Of a stretch of DNA of 64,000 nt, positions 9,987 to 18,369 are shown one piece after another (position 1 is the stretch's first letter; each line of letters starts with the position of its first letter). A model generated the notes under the pieces. That model was not told the DNA's origin and ran no database searches. It was given only the letters and a program-made list of their open reading frames with translations. Source of the stretch: Azospirillum endophyticum. Its GTDB lineage: Bacteria > Pseudomonadota > Alphaproteobacteria > Azospirillales > Azospirillaceae. The stretch is from the NCBI RefSeq assembly GCF_016595245.1, contig NZ_JAENHM010000015.1, positions 1-64,000 on the forward strand. The letters are read 5' to 3'. Both the position numbers and the translations under genes were made by a program.

Positions 9987-12584
9987 GTGGACGTTGCAGA
10001 CGCCGACCGACCGCTCCGCAGTGCGGGTGCCGCAGAACCGGTGTCCGGGCCTTCCCCTCCCTCCGCCTCCGTTTCAGGATTCCTGGCCGGGTTGGCCGGC
10101 ATCGGCACGCTGCTGGGGGTGTCGGCTGCCGGGCACATCGCATGGCCGATGGCCGGCGCCTTGGCCGGAACCTTGGCCGCCGGCGGTCTGGCCTTCCGGA
10201 CTGCGCGCCGCGCCGCGGCGGCCGCCACGGCGCTGGCGCGATCGGACGCCGCCCTGCGGCAGGCGCGCGACGAGCTGGAAGAGCTGCGCAGCCGCACCCG
10301 CGATTTCACCGCCGTTTCCCCCGGCTGGTTCTGGGAAACCGGGCCGGATCACCGCTATCTGTTCCTGTCCGGCGGACTGACGGCGTTGCTCGGCTGCGAT
10401 CCGCGGACGGTGTTCGGCGACTCGCTCTTCGATCTGGGAACGCTGGTGGCCGATAGGGCGACCTGGGCGGAATACCGTGGCGACATCGAATCCGGCCGGC
10501 CGTTCCGCGACCTGGAGGTGAGTTTCGAGGGGGCGGACGGACGCGATCTGGTGCTGCGGCTCAGCGCCGTGCCGGTGCGCGGAACCGACGGGCGGTTCCG
10601 CGGCTATCGCGGCTGCGGCGTCGATGCCACCGCCGAGACGCTGGCGCTGGTGGAGGCGCGCTTCATGCAGGCGGTGGTGCATGACGCCATCGACAGCGTG
10701 TCCGAAGGCTTCGTGCTGTTCAGCGCCGACGGCCGCCTGCTGATCTGCAACGACCAGTACCGCCGTGCCTACCCGACCATCGCCGACATGCTGACTCCCG
10801 GCCGCAGCTTCGCCGAGATCCTGCGCGCAGCGGCCGAACGCGGCGGCTATGAGGGGGCGGGCGACATCGGCACCTGGGTGGAGCAGCGGCTGACCCGCCA
10901 TCTGCAGCATTCCGCCCCCGTCGACGGCCGGCTGTCCGACGGGCGCTGGTACCGCATCAGCGAACATGCCACCGGCACCGGTGGCGTGGTGAAGATCCTG
11001 ATGGACATCACCGAACTGAAGACGCGGGAGGAGGAACTCGCCGACCAGACCGCCCGGCTGAAGCAGACCGTCGCCGCCCTGCGCGAAAGCGAACTTCGCT
11101 ACCGCCAACTGGTGGAACTGGCACCCTACGGCATCGTCATCTGGGATCGTGCCGCCGTCCGTTTCGCCAACGGTGCCGCCGCCGCGATCCTCGGTGTCGC
11201 GGCCGATGCGCTGGAAGGCTGCCCATTGGCCGCTTTCCTGGAGGGCGGCGAGGCGCTGGAGGCGACGCTCGCCACGGCCGCGGACGGGCCGGAGACCGCA
11301 CCGCGGCGGCTGGAATGCGACGCCCTGCGCCCGGACGGCGAGCGTCGCCGGCTGGAGGTCGCGGCGAGCCCGGCGGTCCGGGACGGCGAGCCGGCGGTGC
11401 TGCTGGTGCTGAACGACGTCACCGACCGCCGCCGGGTGGAGGGCGAACTGCAGCGCGCCCAGAAGATGGAGGCGGTCGGGCGGATGGCCGGCGGCATCGC
11501 CCATGAATTCAACAACATGCTGACCGCCATCGGCGGCTTCGCCCGCCTGGCGGAGCGCAACCCCGCCGACCCCGACCGCGTGCTGACCTGCGTGCAGGAG
11601 ATCGCCAAGGCATCGGAACGGGCGGCGGCGCTGACCGGCCAGCTTCTGGACTTCTCCCACCGCCGGGTCGCCGACGAACGGGAGGTGGTGGCGATCGCGC
11701 CCCTGGTGCGCGACCTGCGCGTCTTCCTGAAGCCGCTGCTCAGCGCCGGGATCGACGTGACGATCGCGGCGGACGACGACGCGGCCCATTGCCTGGTCAA
11801 TCCGGTCACGCTGAACCAGGCGCTGCTGAACCTCGCGCTGAACGGGCGCGACGCCATGCCCGATGGCGGTGCCCTGACCATCGCCCTGACGGTGGAGACG
11901 CCGGGCAGCGCCTTCTTCGCCCGCCATCGCGGACTGAAGCCGGGCCGTTACGTGACGATCCGGGTGAGCGACCAGGGAGTGGGCGTGCCGGCCGAAATCC
12001 GCGACCGCATCTGGGAACCCTTCTTCACCACCAAGGAGCCGGGGAAGGGCACCGGGCTCGGCCTGTGGATGGTCTACGGCACGGCACAGCAATCCGGCGG
12101 TGCGGTGGAGCTGGAAGGAACGGAAGGCCGCGGCGCCACCTTCGCCCTCCATCTGCCCGCCGTCGATCCGCCCGCCGCCCCGGCCCGAAGCGACCCGCTG
12201 CAGGTCGTGGAGGGGGAGGGCGCCGTCATCCTGCTCGTCGACGACGAGGAGTCGGTGCGCCGCTACCTGCGCCTCGTTCTGCAGGAGGCCGGTTGCACGG
12301 TGGTGGAGGCAGCGGACGGGCAGGAGGCGCTGGACCGCTACGACGAGGCCGGCGGCCTGTTCGACGCGGTGGTCAGCGACGTATCGATGCCGCGGATGAA
12401 CGGGCTGGAGCTTGCCCGCGCGCTGGAGACCCGCAACCAGCTTCTGCCCATCCTCTTCCTGACCGGCTATGCCTCGCGCGAGACGGCGGCCGGGCTGACG
12501 GCGCAGGAGGGGCGGCAGATCGTGATGAAGCCGGTGGCGCCGGAACGGCTGCTGGACGCGCTCCGCGACCTTCTGGCCCTGTGA
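9987..12584 (+). CDS. hybrid sensor histidine kinase with PAS domains and receiver
   Basis: An 865-residue membrane-linked kinase. Two hydrophobic segments at about residues 30-75 are followed by a short coiled coil, PAS-like domains at about 108-215, 225-340 and 370-485, a HisKA domain with phospho-acceptor His506 ([11 protein letters not shown]), a HATPase domain at about 590-725 (N box [12 protein letters not shown] box [12 protein letters not shown]) and a C-terminal receiver with Asp798 ([12 protein letters not shown]). The start is a GTG at 9987 preceded by GGAGG. The architecture suggests cytoplasmic sensing by the PAS domains, since there is no periplasmic domain. The stop is 8 bases before the next gene, which also ends in a receiver, so the two are probably phosphorelay partners. 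Signal unknown. Confidence 0.92.
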   Translation: MDVADADRPLRSAGAAEPVSGPSPPSASVSGFLAGLAGIGTLLGVSAAGHIAWPMAGALAGTLAAGGLAFRTARRAAAAATALARSDAALRQARDELEELRSRTRDFTAVSPGWFWETGPDHRYLFLSGGLTALLGCDPRTVFGDSLFDLGTLVADRATWAEYRGDIESGRPFRDLEVSFEGADGRDLVLRLSAVPVRGTDGRFRGYRGCGVDATAETLALVEARFMQAVVHDAIDSVSEGFVLFSADGRLLICNDQYRRAYPTIADMLTPGRSFAEILRAAAERGGYEGAGDIGTWVEQRLTRHLQHSAPVDGRLSDGRWYRISEHATGTGGVVKILMDITELKTREEELADQTARLKQTVAALRESELRYRQLVELAPYGIVIWDRAAVRFANGAAAAILGVAADALEGCPLAAFLEGGEALEATLATAADGPETAPRRLECDALRPDGERRRLEVAASPAVRDGEPAVLLVLNDVTDRRRVEGELQRAQKMEAVGRMAGGIAHEFNNMLTAIGGFARLAERNPADPDRVLTCVQEIAKASERAAALTGQLLDFSHRRVADEREVVAIAPLVRDLRVFLKPLLSAGIDVTIAADDDAAHCLVNPVTLNQALLNLALNGRDAMPDGGALTIALTVETPGSAFFARHRGLKPGRYVTIRVSDQGVGVPAEIRDRIWEPFFTTKEPGKGTGLGLWMVYGTAQQSGGAVELEGTEGRGATFALHLPAVDPPAAPARSDPLQVVEGEGAVILLVDDEESVRRYLRLVLQEAGCTVVEAADGQEALDRYDEAGGLFDAVVSDVSMPRMNGLELARALETRNQLLPILFLTGYASRETAAGLTAQEGRQIVMKPVAPERLLDALRDLLAL

Positions 12585-12592
12585 GGACGGCG

Positions 12593-14491
12593 ATGGAGTC
12601 TTCCCGACAGGACGATCCGTCCGCCGCCAGGGCGACACCCGATCCGGCGCCGGACGAGGCGGATGGCGCCGCCCCGGCGTGCCGCGAGCCGGCCGACTTC
12701 TACGCCCCGGCCGGGCGGGACGGCGTCGGCCGCTTCTGCCGCCGGTTCCTGGACGAGAACGCGCTGACCGCGACGGAACTGCTGCACCACCCGCGTCACC
12801 AGACCGCGCTGTCCAACACCGCCACCTTCGTCGCGATCCTGACCCAGGCCGAACGGGCGATGGACCGCAAGGGGGCGATGACCCCGCTGGTCAACGAGAT
12901 CGCGCGGCTGACGCGCGAGCGGCTGAAGGAAAACCCGCCGCCCGAGTTCCTGGCCGATGCCTATCCCGGCGTGGCGGCGGAGCTTCTGTCCAGCGGCGGC
13001 TTCCTCGGCCGCTTCCTGCTCGATGCCGCCGTCACCCAGCACATCGCCGTCTGCCGCAGCTTCGTCGAGAAGGCAGGCGCGCTGCTGGAACTGGCGGAGA
13101 CCACCGCGCATCCGGACGCCCTGGCCTCGATCGAGCGGCTGCTCGGCGAGATCCTGCTGAGCGACGCCGGCACGGCATCCTGTGCGCGGGATGCGCCCTT
13201 CGCCGTGCTGATCGACCTGATCGTGACGCTGGTCGCCGCCGACCGGCCGATGCCGGACGATGCCCCGCCGGTCTTCCTGCGGCTGGACGCGTTGATGCGG
13301 CGGGTGCCGATGCCGGGCCTGCGCGACGCGCTGGCCGCCGCCTTCCGCCGCGAGATGGCCAAGCCGGCCTGCTTCACCATCGCCAGTGCCGGCGACATGT
13401 TCGGGATCGAGGCGGTCCAGCGCGAGATCCTGGCGTTGAGCGACCTGTCCGCCCGGCTGCGCGACCGCGACGGCAATTACGTCGGCGGTACCCGGACCGA
13501 AGCGGCGCTGCAGCGGCGCACCGCGCTTCTGGTCAACGAGGACACGGTCCCGGAGATCACCCGCGGGCGCAACTACGTGCAGAAGCTGCGCATCCTGTTC
13601 GTCCTGCAGAAGATGCCGCTGTCGCCCAGCGCGGGCAAGGCGGTCAACGATTATCTGAAGAGCTTCTTCGACAGCCGCGACTTCGCCGGCCGGCTGCTCG
13701 ACTGCTGGAAAGAACGGAACGAGAAGCTGAAGGGGCTGGCCGAGGTGCAGCGCATGGTGCTGTCCAGCGCCTTCCATGAGGAGGAACGGGAGTATCTCGG
13801 CGGCCAGATCGACGACATCCAGAACGCCTTCCTGCGCACCCAGCGCGTGCTGGCCCCGCTGATCCAGGCGAAGGACGATGCGCCGGCCGACACCGTGCTG
13901 GACATCGTCCGGCTGGCGGGGGACGGGGCGATCTGCAGCGGCAAGAGCCGGCTGGCGGTGGCCCGTGTCCTCTACCGCCATTGCCATCGCCCGCGCTTCG
14001 TCCGCCATGTGCTGCTGAACGCGCCGGGCGCCAAGGAACGGGCGGCACGGGCGACTTGGCTGCGGCAGTCGCTGGCGATGGTCGGCGTGCCCTTCATCGA
14101 CCTCGCCGCCCAGCAGGTGCTGGTGGTGGATGACGAGGAGGGGCCGCGCGCCTTCGTCGCCTCCGTTCTGCGGGAACTCGGCATCGGCCGGGTCGACACC
14201 GCGGCCGACGGGCAGGAGGCGCTGGACCGCCTCCAGGCCGATAATGCCGCCTACGACCTGATCGTCTGCGACTGGATGATGCCGCGGCTGAACGGGCTCG
14301 ACCTGCTGAAGCGGGTGCGCGAGACCCGCGGCGACCTGCCTTTCCTGATGGTCACGGCGCTCGCCACGCTGGATGCGGTCAAGAGGGCGCTGGCCCATCA
14401 CGTCAGCGGCTACATCGCCAAGCCCTTCACGCCGGACCAGTTGGAGGAAAAGATCTTCCTGGTCCTGGCGCAGAAGGAGGCCGGCGACTAG
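12593..14491 (+). CDS. large helical protein with C-terminal receiver domain
   Basis: A 632-residue soluble protein. Residues 1 to about 505 are mostly helical with no domain I recognise. Residues about 507-632 are a CheY-like receiver (VLVVDDEEG, phospho-acceptor Asp560 in VCDWMMP, and a KPFTPDQ loop). A receiver at the C-terminus with a long unknown N-terminal part is the reverse of usual response regulators. The start at 12593 lies 8 bases after the stop of the hybrid kinase, so co-translation is very likely and the kinase is the obvious phosphodonor. The frame stays open 268 codons upstream but that stretch overlaps the kinase. The output activity cannot be told from sequence; no HTH or catalytic motif was seen. 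Confidence 0.88.
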   Translation: MESSRQDDPSAARATPDPAPDEADGAAPACREPADFYAPAGRDGVGRFCRRFLDENALTATELLHHPRHQTALSNTATFVAILTQAERAMDRKGAMTPLVNEIARLTRERLKENPPPEFLADAYPGVAAELLSSGGFLGRFLLDAAVTQHIAVCRSFVEKAGALLELAETTAHPDALASIERLLGEILLSDAGTASCARDAPFAVLIDLIVTLVAADRPMPDDAPPVFLRLDALMRRVPMPGLRDALAAAFRREMAKPACFTIASAGDMFGIEAVQREILALSDLSARLRDRDGNYVGGTRTEAALQRRTALLVNEDTVPEITRGRNYVQKLRILFVLQKMPLSPSAGKAVNDYLKSFFDSRDFAGRLLDCWKERNEKLKGLAEVQRMVLSSAFHEEEREYLGGQIDDIQNAFLRTQRVLAPLIQAKDDAPADTVLDIVRLAGDGAICSGKSRLAVARVLYRHCHRPRFVRHVLLNAPGAKERAARATWLRQSLAMVGVPFIDLAAQQVLVVDDEEGPRAFVASVLRELGIGRVDTAADGQEALDRLQADNAAYDLIVCDWMMPRLNGLDLLKRVRETRGDLPFLMVTALATLDAVKRALAHHVSGYIAKPFTPDQLEEKIFLVLAQKEAGD

Positions 14492-14509
14492 GGGGAAACT
14501 GGGGGGCAG

Positions 14510-14890
14510 TCAGCGGAACAGGCCGGGCGCGACCTCCACGATGACGCCGGTGGTGGAAATGACCAGCACGGCGTCATGGCCGACGCGGACCCAGCGATGG
14601 CCGCGCGGCGGACGGTGCAGATGATACGCGGCGGGCTTGACGATCACGTAGCGCTGTGCCCGCCACTCATGCGGCAGCCGTTCGCCGGCCCGCCAGCCGC
14701 GGCCTTCCGGCGGACCGGGACGGCGGTCCGGCCAATGGGCGTTGGGGTGTGCTTCTGGAGGCCGCTGGTTCATGTGGCCGGGCGCGCGGTCGTATGGTCC
14801 GGGCTGCCACCCCTGGGCCATGGCGGGGGTGCCGGTCGCCGCGGTCACGGCGAGGATCGCGGCGGCCACGGCAAGCAGGGTCTTCTTCAT
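14510..14890 (-). CDS. RcnB-like periplasmic protein
   Basis: A 126-residue exported protein with a signal peptide (MKKTLLAVAAAILAV, cleavage after PAMA). A Pro/Arg/His-rich middle is followed by a C-terminal RcnB-type motif (PPRGHRWVRVGHDAVLV, then TTGVIVEV). E. coli RcnB is a periplasmic protein of nickel/cobalt homeostasis; most family members are uncharacterised. The start at 14890 gives a normal signal peptide and has AGGATGG upstream; an ATG three codons earlier (14899) is possible. It is convergent with the helical-REC gene, 18 bases apart. His-rich content would fit metal binding, which is inference. Confidence 0.75.
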   Translation of the reverse strand: MKKTLLAVAAAILAVTAATGTPAMAQGWQPGPYDRAPGHMNQRPPEAHPNAHWPDRRPGPPEGRGWRAGERLPHEWRAQRYVIVKPAAYHLHRPPRGHRWVRVGHDAVLVISTTGVIVEVAPGLFR

Positions 14891-15074
14891 GCTGTCCATC
14901 CTATCGTGTCGGGTTGGCCCCCGCTTCTGCCGGGGACGTCCATGGCGATCAGCATGGCGCGCCATCTTTGCCGGCTTGTGTCCGCCGGCCGGTCATTCGG
15001 TAACGGATTGTATCCGGCACCAAAGCCCATGCCCGCCTGTTGTGACGGATACATCCGATGGAAGGAGCGATCCC

Positions 15075-15257
15075 ATGGCAGACGAGAAGCCCGCTTCGAG
15101 CAACGTGCTTACCAATGAACCGGATCGCGACATCGCCGATCCGCTGGACGCGGCCAGGGCGGTGTCCGACACCGGCAAGCCGATCACTCCCGGCACCGAA
15201 TCGGCCAAACACATCGACCGTCCGGCCAGGAAGGACAAGGCCAAAAAGAAAGAGTGA
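15075..15257 (+). CDS. small hydrophilic protein of unknown function
   Basis: A 60-residue, highly charged protein with no hydrophobic segment. It ends in a Lys-rich tail (ARKDKAKKKE) and is likely to be disordered. GAAGGAG lies 8 bases upstream of the ATG, which is the main support for the start; the longer open frame upstream has no such site. Small basic/acidic proteins of this kind are common in alphaproteobacteria, often induced in stationary phase, but no function is claimed. It is convergent with the XRE gene across an inverted repeat at 15272-15302. Confidence 0.6.
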   Translation: MADEKPASSNVLTNEPDRDIADPLDAARAVSDTGKPITPGTESAKHIDRPARKDKAKKKE

Positions 15258-15271
15258 GGAGAGTCGTGACC

Positions 15272-15302
15272 GTTCCCCTCTTCCGCTCCGGGAGAGGGGA
15301 AC
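15272..15302. terminator. hairpin between convergent small genes
   Basis: GTTCCCCTC and GAGGGGAAC pair perfectly (9 bp) around a 13-base loop. It lies between the ends of the genes at 15075 and 15309. There is no T-run, so a terminator role in both directions is only likely from position. Confidence 0.45.
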
Positions 15303-15308
15303 CACGGC

Positions 15309-15494
15309 TCAGCGCAGTTCCAAACCCGCTTGGCGGAAGGCACGGGCGAGCGCGTCCACGATGGCGGGATCGACTTCACCCGTGCCGTAATCGAGATTCA
15401 TGACGGCGTACCACGGAACGCCGGCCTTGTTCGCCAGCATCCGTGTCGACCAGCCAAGGCGCAGTCGTGCCTCTTGGCACTGCGACCCGGTCAT
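15309..15494 (-). CDS. small XRE-type HTH protein
   Basis: A 61-residue protein that is essentially one Cro/C1-type helix-turn-helix: CQEARLRLGWSTRMLANKAG followed by VPWYAVMNLDYG and an IVDALARAFRQAGLEL helix. The last helices match the common pattern where an XRE domain ends with a gene-position-dependent AFRQAGLE motif. The start at 15494 has GGAG at a good distance; an ATG 6 codons earlier exists. Probably a DNA-binding regulator; target unknown. It has no obvious partner gene. Confidence 0.6.
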   Translation of the reverse strand: MTGSQCQEARLRLGWSTRMLANKAGVPWYAVMNLDYGTGEVDPAIVDALARAFRQAGLELR

Positions 15495-15855
15495 GATGCG
15501 TCGACTCCACACGTTAGCGTCCGCCTTCCATTGCTAGCCGTCCTGTCCGCATTGGGTGGCCACGACGGCCGATCCCAACGGGACCCGAAGGCTATCCACA
15601 ATAGTGCAAGAATTTGCCGGGCTTGTCATGTGTCGGTTTGTTGCATGGCGAAACGCCCTGCTTTGCCGGATTGTCATGGGACACAATCTCGCTGAATTCG
15701 GCGAGAGGCGGGTCAAGGTTCCGTCCACCTGTCATCATGACCGCCGACGAAATCGGGGGCTTGCCGCCGTGGAAGGTCCTCGCCCGCACTTCCGGCACCG
15801 TCCCGACCGTCATTCCGGCTTCACAAGGCAATTCCGGCGAGTCTTCAAAGAGACT
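15495..15855. other. gene-free stretch between XRE gene and RsbW-like gene
   Basis: These 361 bases contain only short frames on both strands without a ribosome site or family resemblance; a 79-codon minus-strand frame at 15592-15831 was examined and not accepted. The base composition is lower in GC than the flanking genes. No tRNA, no clear terminator and no promoter were recognised. Confidence 0.5.
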
Positions 15856-16314
15856 TCAGCCGACCCTCTTCATCAGCAGGACGAGGTTGCGGCTGCCCTC
15901 GCGCCGGTAGCTGGCACTGTCCATCGTCTTCTGGACCAGGAAGACGCCCAGGCCGCCGACCCGGCGGCTGTCCACGTCGCTGGTCAGGTCGGGCGGCGGG
16001 GCGTCGGCGAAGGGGTCGAAGGCGTCGGCATCGTCCTCGACCTCGGCGCGGAGTTCGGTTCCATCCAGTTCCAGCCTGACCCGGATTTCATGCGGGCCGG
16101 AATCCGGATAGCCGTAGGAGACGGTGTTGGTGATCAGCTCGTCGAAGCACAGGTTGAACTTGAAGGGCAGGTCGGGGGGCAAATCGTTGCGTTCGATGAA
16201 GGCGTCCACCGCGGTGGCCAGCCGTTCCAGTTCGGACAGCTCGTTGCGCAGTACCATGTCCAGGCGGTCGGTCACGGTCTCGTCCTCCCGCTCGTCCCCA
16301 AGCTGCTCAGCCAT
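15856..16314 (-). CDS. RsbW/SpoIIAB-like ATP-binding protein (anti-sigma-factor kinase type)
   Basis: A 152-residue single GHKL ATPase domain. The N box is FNLCFDELITNTVSYGY with Glu59 and Asn63; the first G box appears as DDADAFDPF; the second is VGGLGVFLVQ with GGLG at 120-123. This matches the stand-alone serine kinases of partner-switching systems, which bind a sigma factor or other target and phosphorylate a STAS antagonist. It starts 45 bases after the end of the Ser/Thr kinase gene on the same strand, making it the last gene of the tssJ-tssL-tssM-kinase unit. A STAS protein and a SpoIIE phosphatase are encoded at the other end of the T6SS locus (54-57 kb), so it may belong to that circuit. 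Confidence 0.85.
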   Translation of the reverse strand: MAEQLGDEREDETVTDRLDMVLRNELSELERLATAVDAFIERNDLPPDLPFKFNLCFDELITNTVSYGYPDSGPHEIRVRLELDGTELRAEVEDDADAFDPFADAPPPDLTSDVDSRRVGGLGVFLVQKTMDSASYRREGSRNLVLLMKRVG

Positions 16315-16359
16315 GCGCCGCCCCTCTCCGCCCGTTGGTCCGGCCCATCACGCCGCCCG

Positions 16360-18369
16360 TCATGCCGCCACGCCTGCCACCGCCCAGCGGCGCAGGGCCG
16401 TCAGCGCGATCCGCTCGACCTCGCTCCAGCCGAGCCCGCTCGCCATCTCCGCCAGCGCCACCAGCCTGGTCCGCGCACCGGTGTCGCCGACGGGCGCGTT
16501 GCCCAGATCGGCGGTCAGCCCGGCGACGAGGCCGTAGAGCATGGTCGACAGGCTGTGCATCAGGGAAGCGCAGTCGGGCGCCGTCAGCCGCGTGGCGAAC
16601 AGATAGAGCTGTCCGATGCCGCGAAGCCGGGCGGCGAAGCTCTCCGCCGTACCGGAACCCTGGGCGACCTCGCCGCGCAGCTCTTCCACCGACAGCGTGG
16701 CGAAGCGGCCGGCGGCGGCGATGAACTCCGACACCGCGTCCTGGGGCAGGCCGCCGGTGGCCTGTCCGCCGGTTTCGAACAGGCGCTGGGCCATGACGAT
16801 CAGCTCCTCGATGTTGGCGAGGATGATGGCGACGCCGAAACGGGCCAACCCGTCGTTGCCGTCGGTGCAGGCGCGCAGGATCTGCGTCACCTTGCGGATG
16901 ACCTGCACGGCGAACATCAGCATGGCGCTGCGGCTCTGCGCCAGCTCGGCCTCGGCGCCCAGCTCCTCCAGCGCATGCTGCAGGATTTCCAGCCGCAGGA
17001 AGTCGAGCGACAGCATCTGGATGTCCGGATTGTCGCCGTCCATCAGCACCCGGTTCAGCTCGCCGGAATAGAGGAAGAAGCGGCCGGACAGATCGAAGGC
17101 GATGCGCGCCGCCGACATCCTGGCCCGGTCGGCGGCCGGCGTCCCGGCCAGCGCGCGGGTCATCGCCGCGAACAGCCGGACCACCGGCATCCAGTCGCGG
17201 CGCTGGCTGGCCGGCGCGGCGCGCGGGGCCGGGGTCGCGGCGACAATCAGCTCGGTCAGCGGCTCGATCCCGGCGCCGAGCAGCACCGATTGCCAGCGCT
17301 GCGCATCGCCGCCGCTGCCCGCCTGCCAGTCGGCCAGGATATCCAGCAGCCCGGTCAGCTTGCGGGCGTCGATCGGCTGGCCGGGAATGGCGCGCAGCGC
17401 CGTCTCCAGCGCCGAAGCCAGGGCGTCGCGGTCACGCAGGGGGGCTGCCGCCGCGGGGATCTCGGCATTGAACAGCGTCAGCTCGGCGGTCGGCGCGGCG
17501 GCCCGCATCGTGCCGGCGACGGCCAGCGCATGGCGAAGCGCCTCGGCGAACTCGCCGGCACTGGCATAGCGGTCGGCTGGCGACTTGGCCAAGGCCTTCA
17601 GGATCAGGCTGTCGAAGGGCGGCGGCAGGTCCGGGTTGGCATGGGAGGGCGGCGGCGGCTCGACGAACAGGATCTGCTGCATCACCGTGGCGACCGAGCC
17701 GGAGAAGGGCCGCCGCTGCGCCAGCAGGTAGTAGAGCACCACCCCGGCGGAGAACAGGTCGCTGCGCGCGTCGGCCTTCTCCCCGCGCAGCACCTCCGGC
17801 GCCATGTAGGCGGGGGTGCCCAGCAGGTCGCCGGCCTGGGTCAGGTCGGAGGAGGAGATCTGCGCGATGCCGAAATCGGCCAGCTTCGGCGTCAGGTCGT
17901 CCTCGACCACGATGTTGGCCGGCTTGATGTCGCGGTGGATGACGTTGCGGGCATGGGCGAAGGCCAGCGCGTCCAGCACCGCCGCCATCAGGGCGCCGCC
18001 CTGCTGCACCGGCAGCGGCGTGTCGGCCTCCAGATACTGCTTCAGCTCCCGGCCCTGGATCAGTTCCATGGCGAGGTAGGGCGCCCCGCCTTGCCCCGCG
18101 TCCAGCGTGCCGTAGTCGTGTACCCGCACGATGTTGCGGTGGTCCAGCTTCAGGCCGATCTGCGCCTCCCGCCCGAAACGGGCGAGCACGGCGTTGCGTT
18201 CCGCCGCCGCCAGCAATTCGCCGCGCAGCAGCTTCAGCGCCACCGGCTGCCCGGTCCGCCCGTCGGTGGCGCGGTAGACCACGCTCATCGCACCCTGGCC
18301 CAGCACACCCTCGACCCGGTAGGGGCCGATCGGTCCGGGAAGCACGCCGCCTACAGCGCCGTCGGGCAT
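16360..18369 (-). CDS. T6SS-associated Ser/Thr protein kinase (ImpN/PpkA-like)
   Basis: A 669-residue protein with an N-terminal Hanks-type kinase domain of about 270 residues: glycine loop GQGAMSVVY, Lys46 in VALKLLR, HRDIKPAN with catalytic Asp147, DFG at 165-167, and a GTPAYMAPE activation segment. The remaining 390 residues are helical with no clear membrane segment, so it appears cytosolic. In T6SS loci such kinases phosphorylate FHA-domain proteins to switch on secretion; an FHA gene is present at 44636. The start at 18369 overlaps the end of tssM by 19 bases, showing co-translation. No PppA/ImpM-type phosphatase lies beside it, unlike many loci with this kinase. Confidence 0.92.
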   Translation of the reverse strand: MPDGAVGGVLPGPIGPYRVEGVLGQGAMSVVYRATDGRTGQPVALKLLRGELLAAAERNAVLARFGREAQIGLKLDHRNIVRVHDYGTLDAGQGGAPYLAMELIQGRELKQYLEADTPLPVQQGGALMAAVLDALAFAHARNVIHRDIKPANIVVEDDLTPKLADFGIAQISSSDLTQAGDLLGTPAYMAPEVLRGEKADARSDLFSAGVVLYYLLAQRRPFSGSVATVMQQILFVEPPPPSHANPDLPPPFDSLILKALAKSPADRYASAGEFAEALRHALAVAGTMRAAAPTAELTLFNAEIPAAAAPLRDRDALASALETALRAIPGQPIDARKLTGLLDILADWQAGSGGDAQRWQSVLLGAGIEPLTELIVAATPAPRAAPASQRRDWMPVVRLFAAMTRALAGTPAADRARMSAARIAFDLSGRFFLYSGELNRVLMDGDNPDIQMLSLDFLRLEILQHALEELGAEAELAQSRSAMLMFAVQVIRKVTQILRACTDGNDGLARFGVAIILANIEELIVMAQRLFETGGQATGGLPQDAVSEFIAAAGRFATLSVEELRGEVAQGSGTAESFAARLRGIGQLYLFATRLTAPDCASLMHSLSTMLYGLVAGLTADLGNAPVGDTGARTRLVALAEMASGLGWSEVERIALTALRRWAVAGVAA

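Noticed and set aside
15592-15831. A 79-codon minus-strand frame in the gap before the RsbW-like gene
   Set aside because: No ribosome site, no coding-type composition and no recognisable domain.
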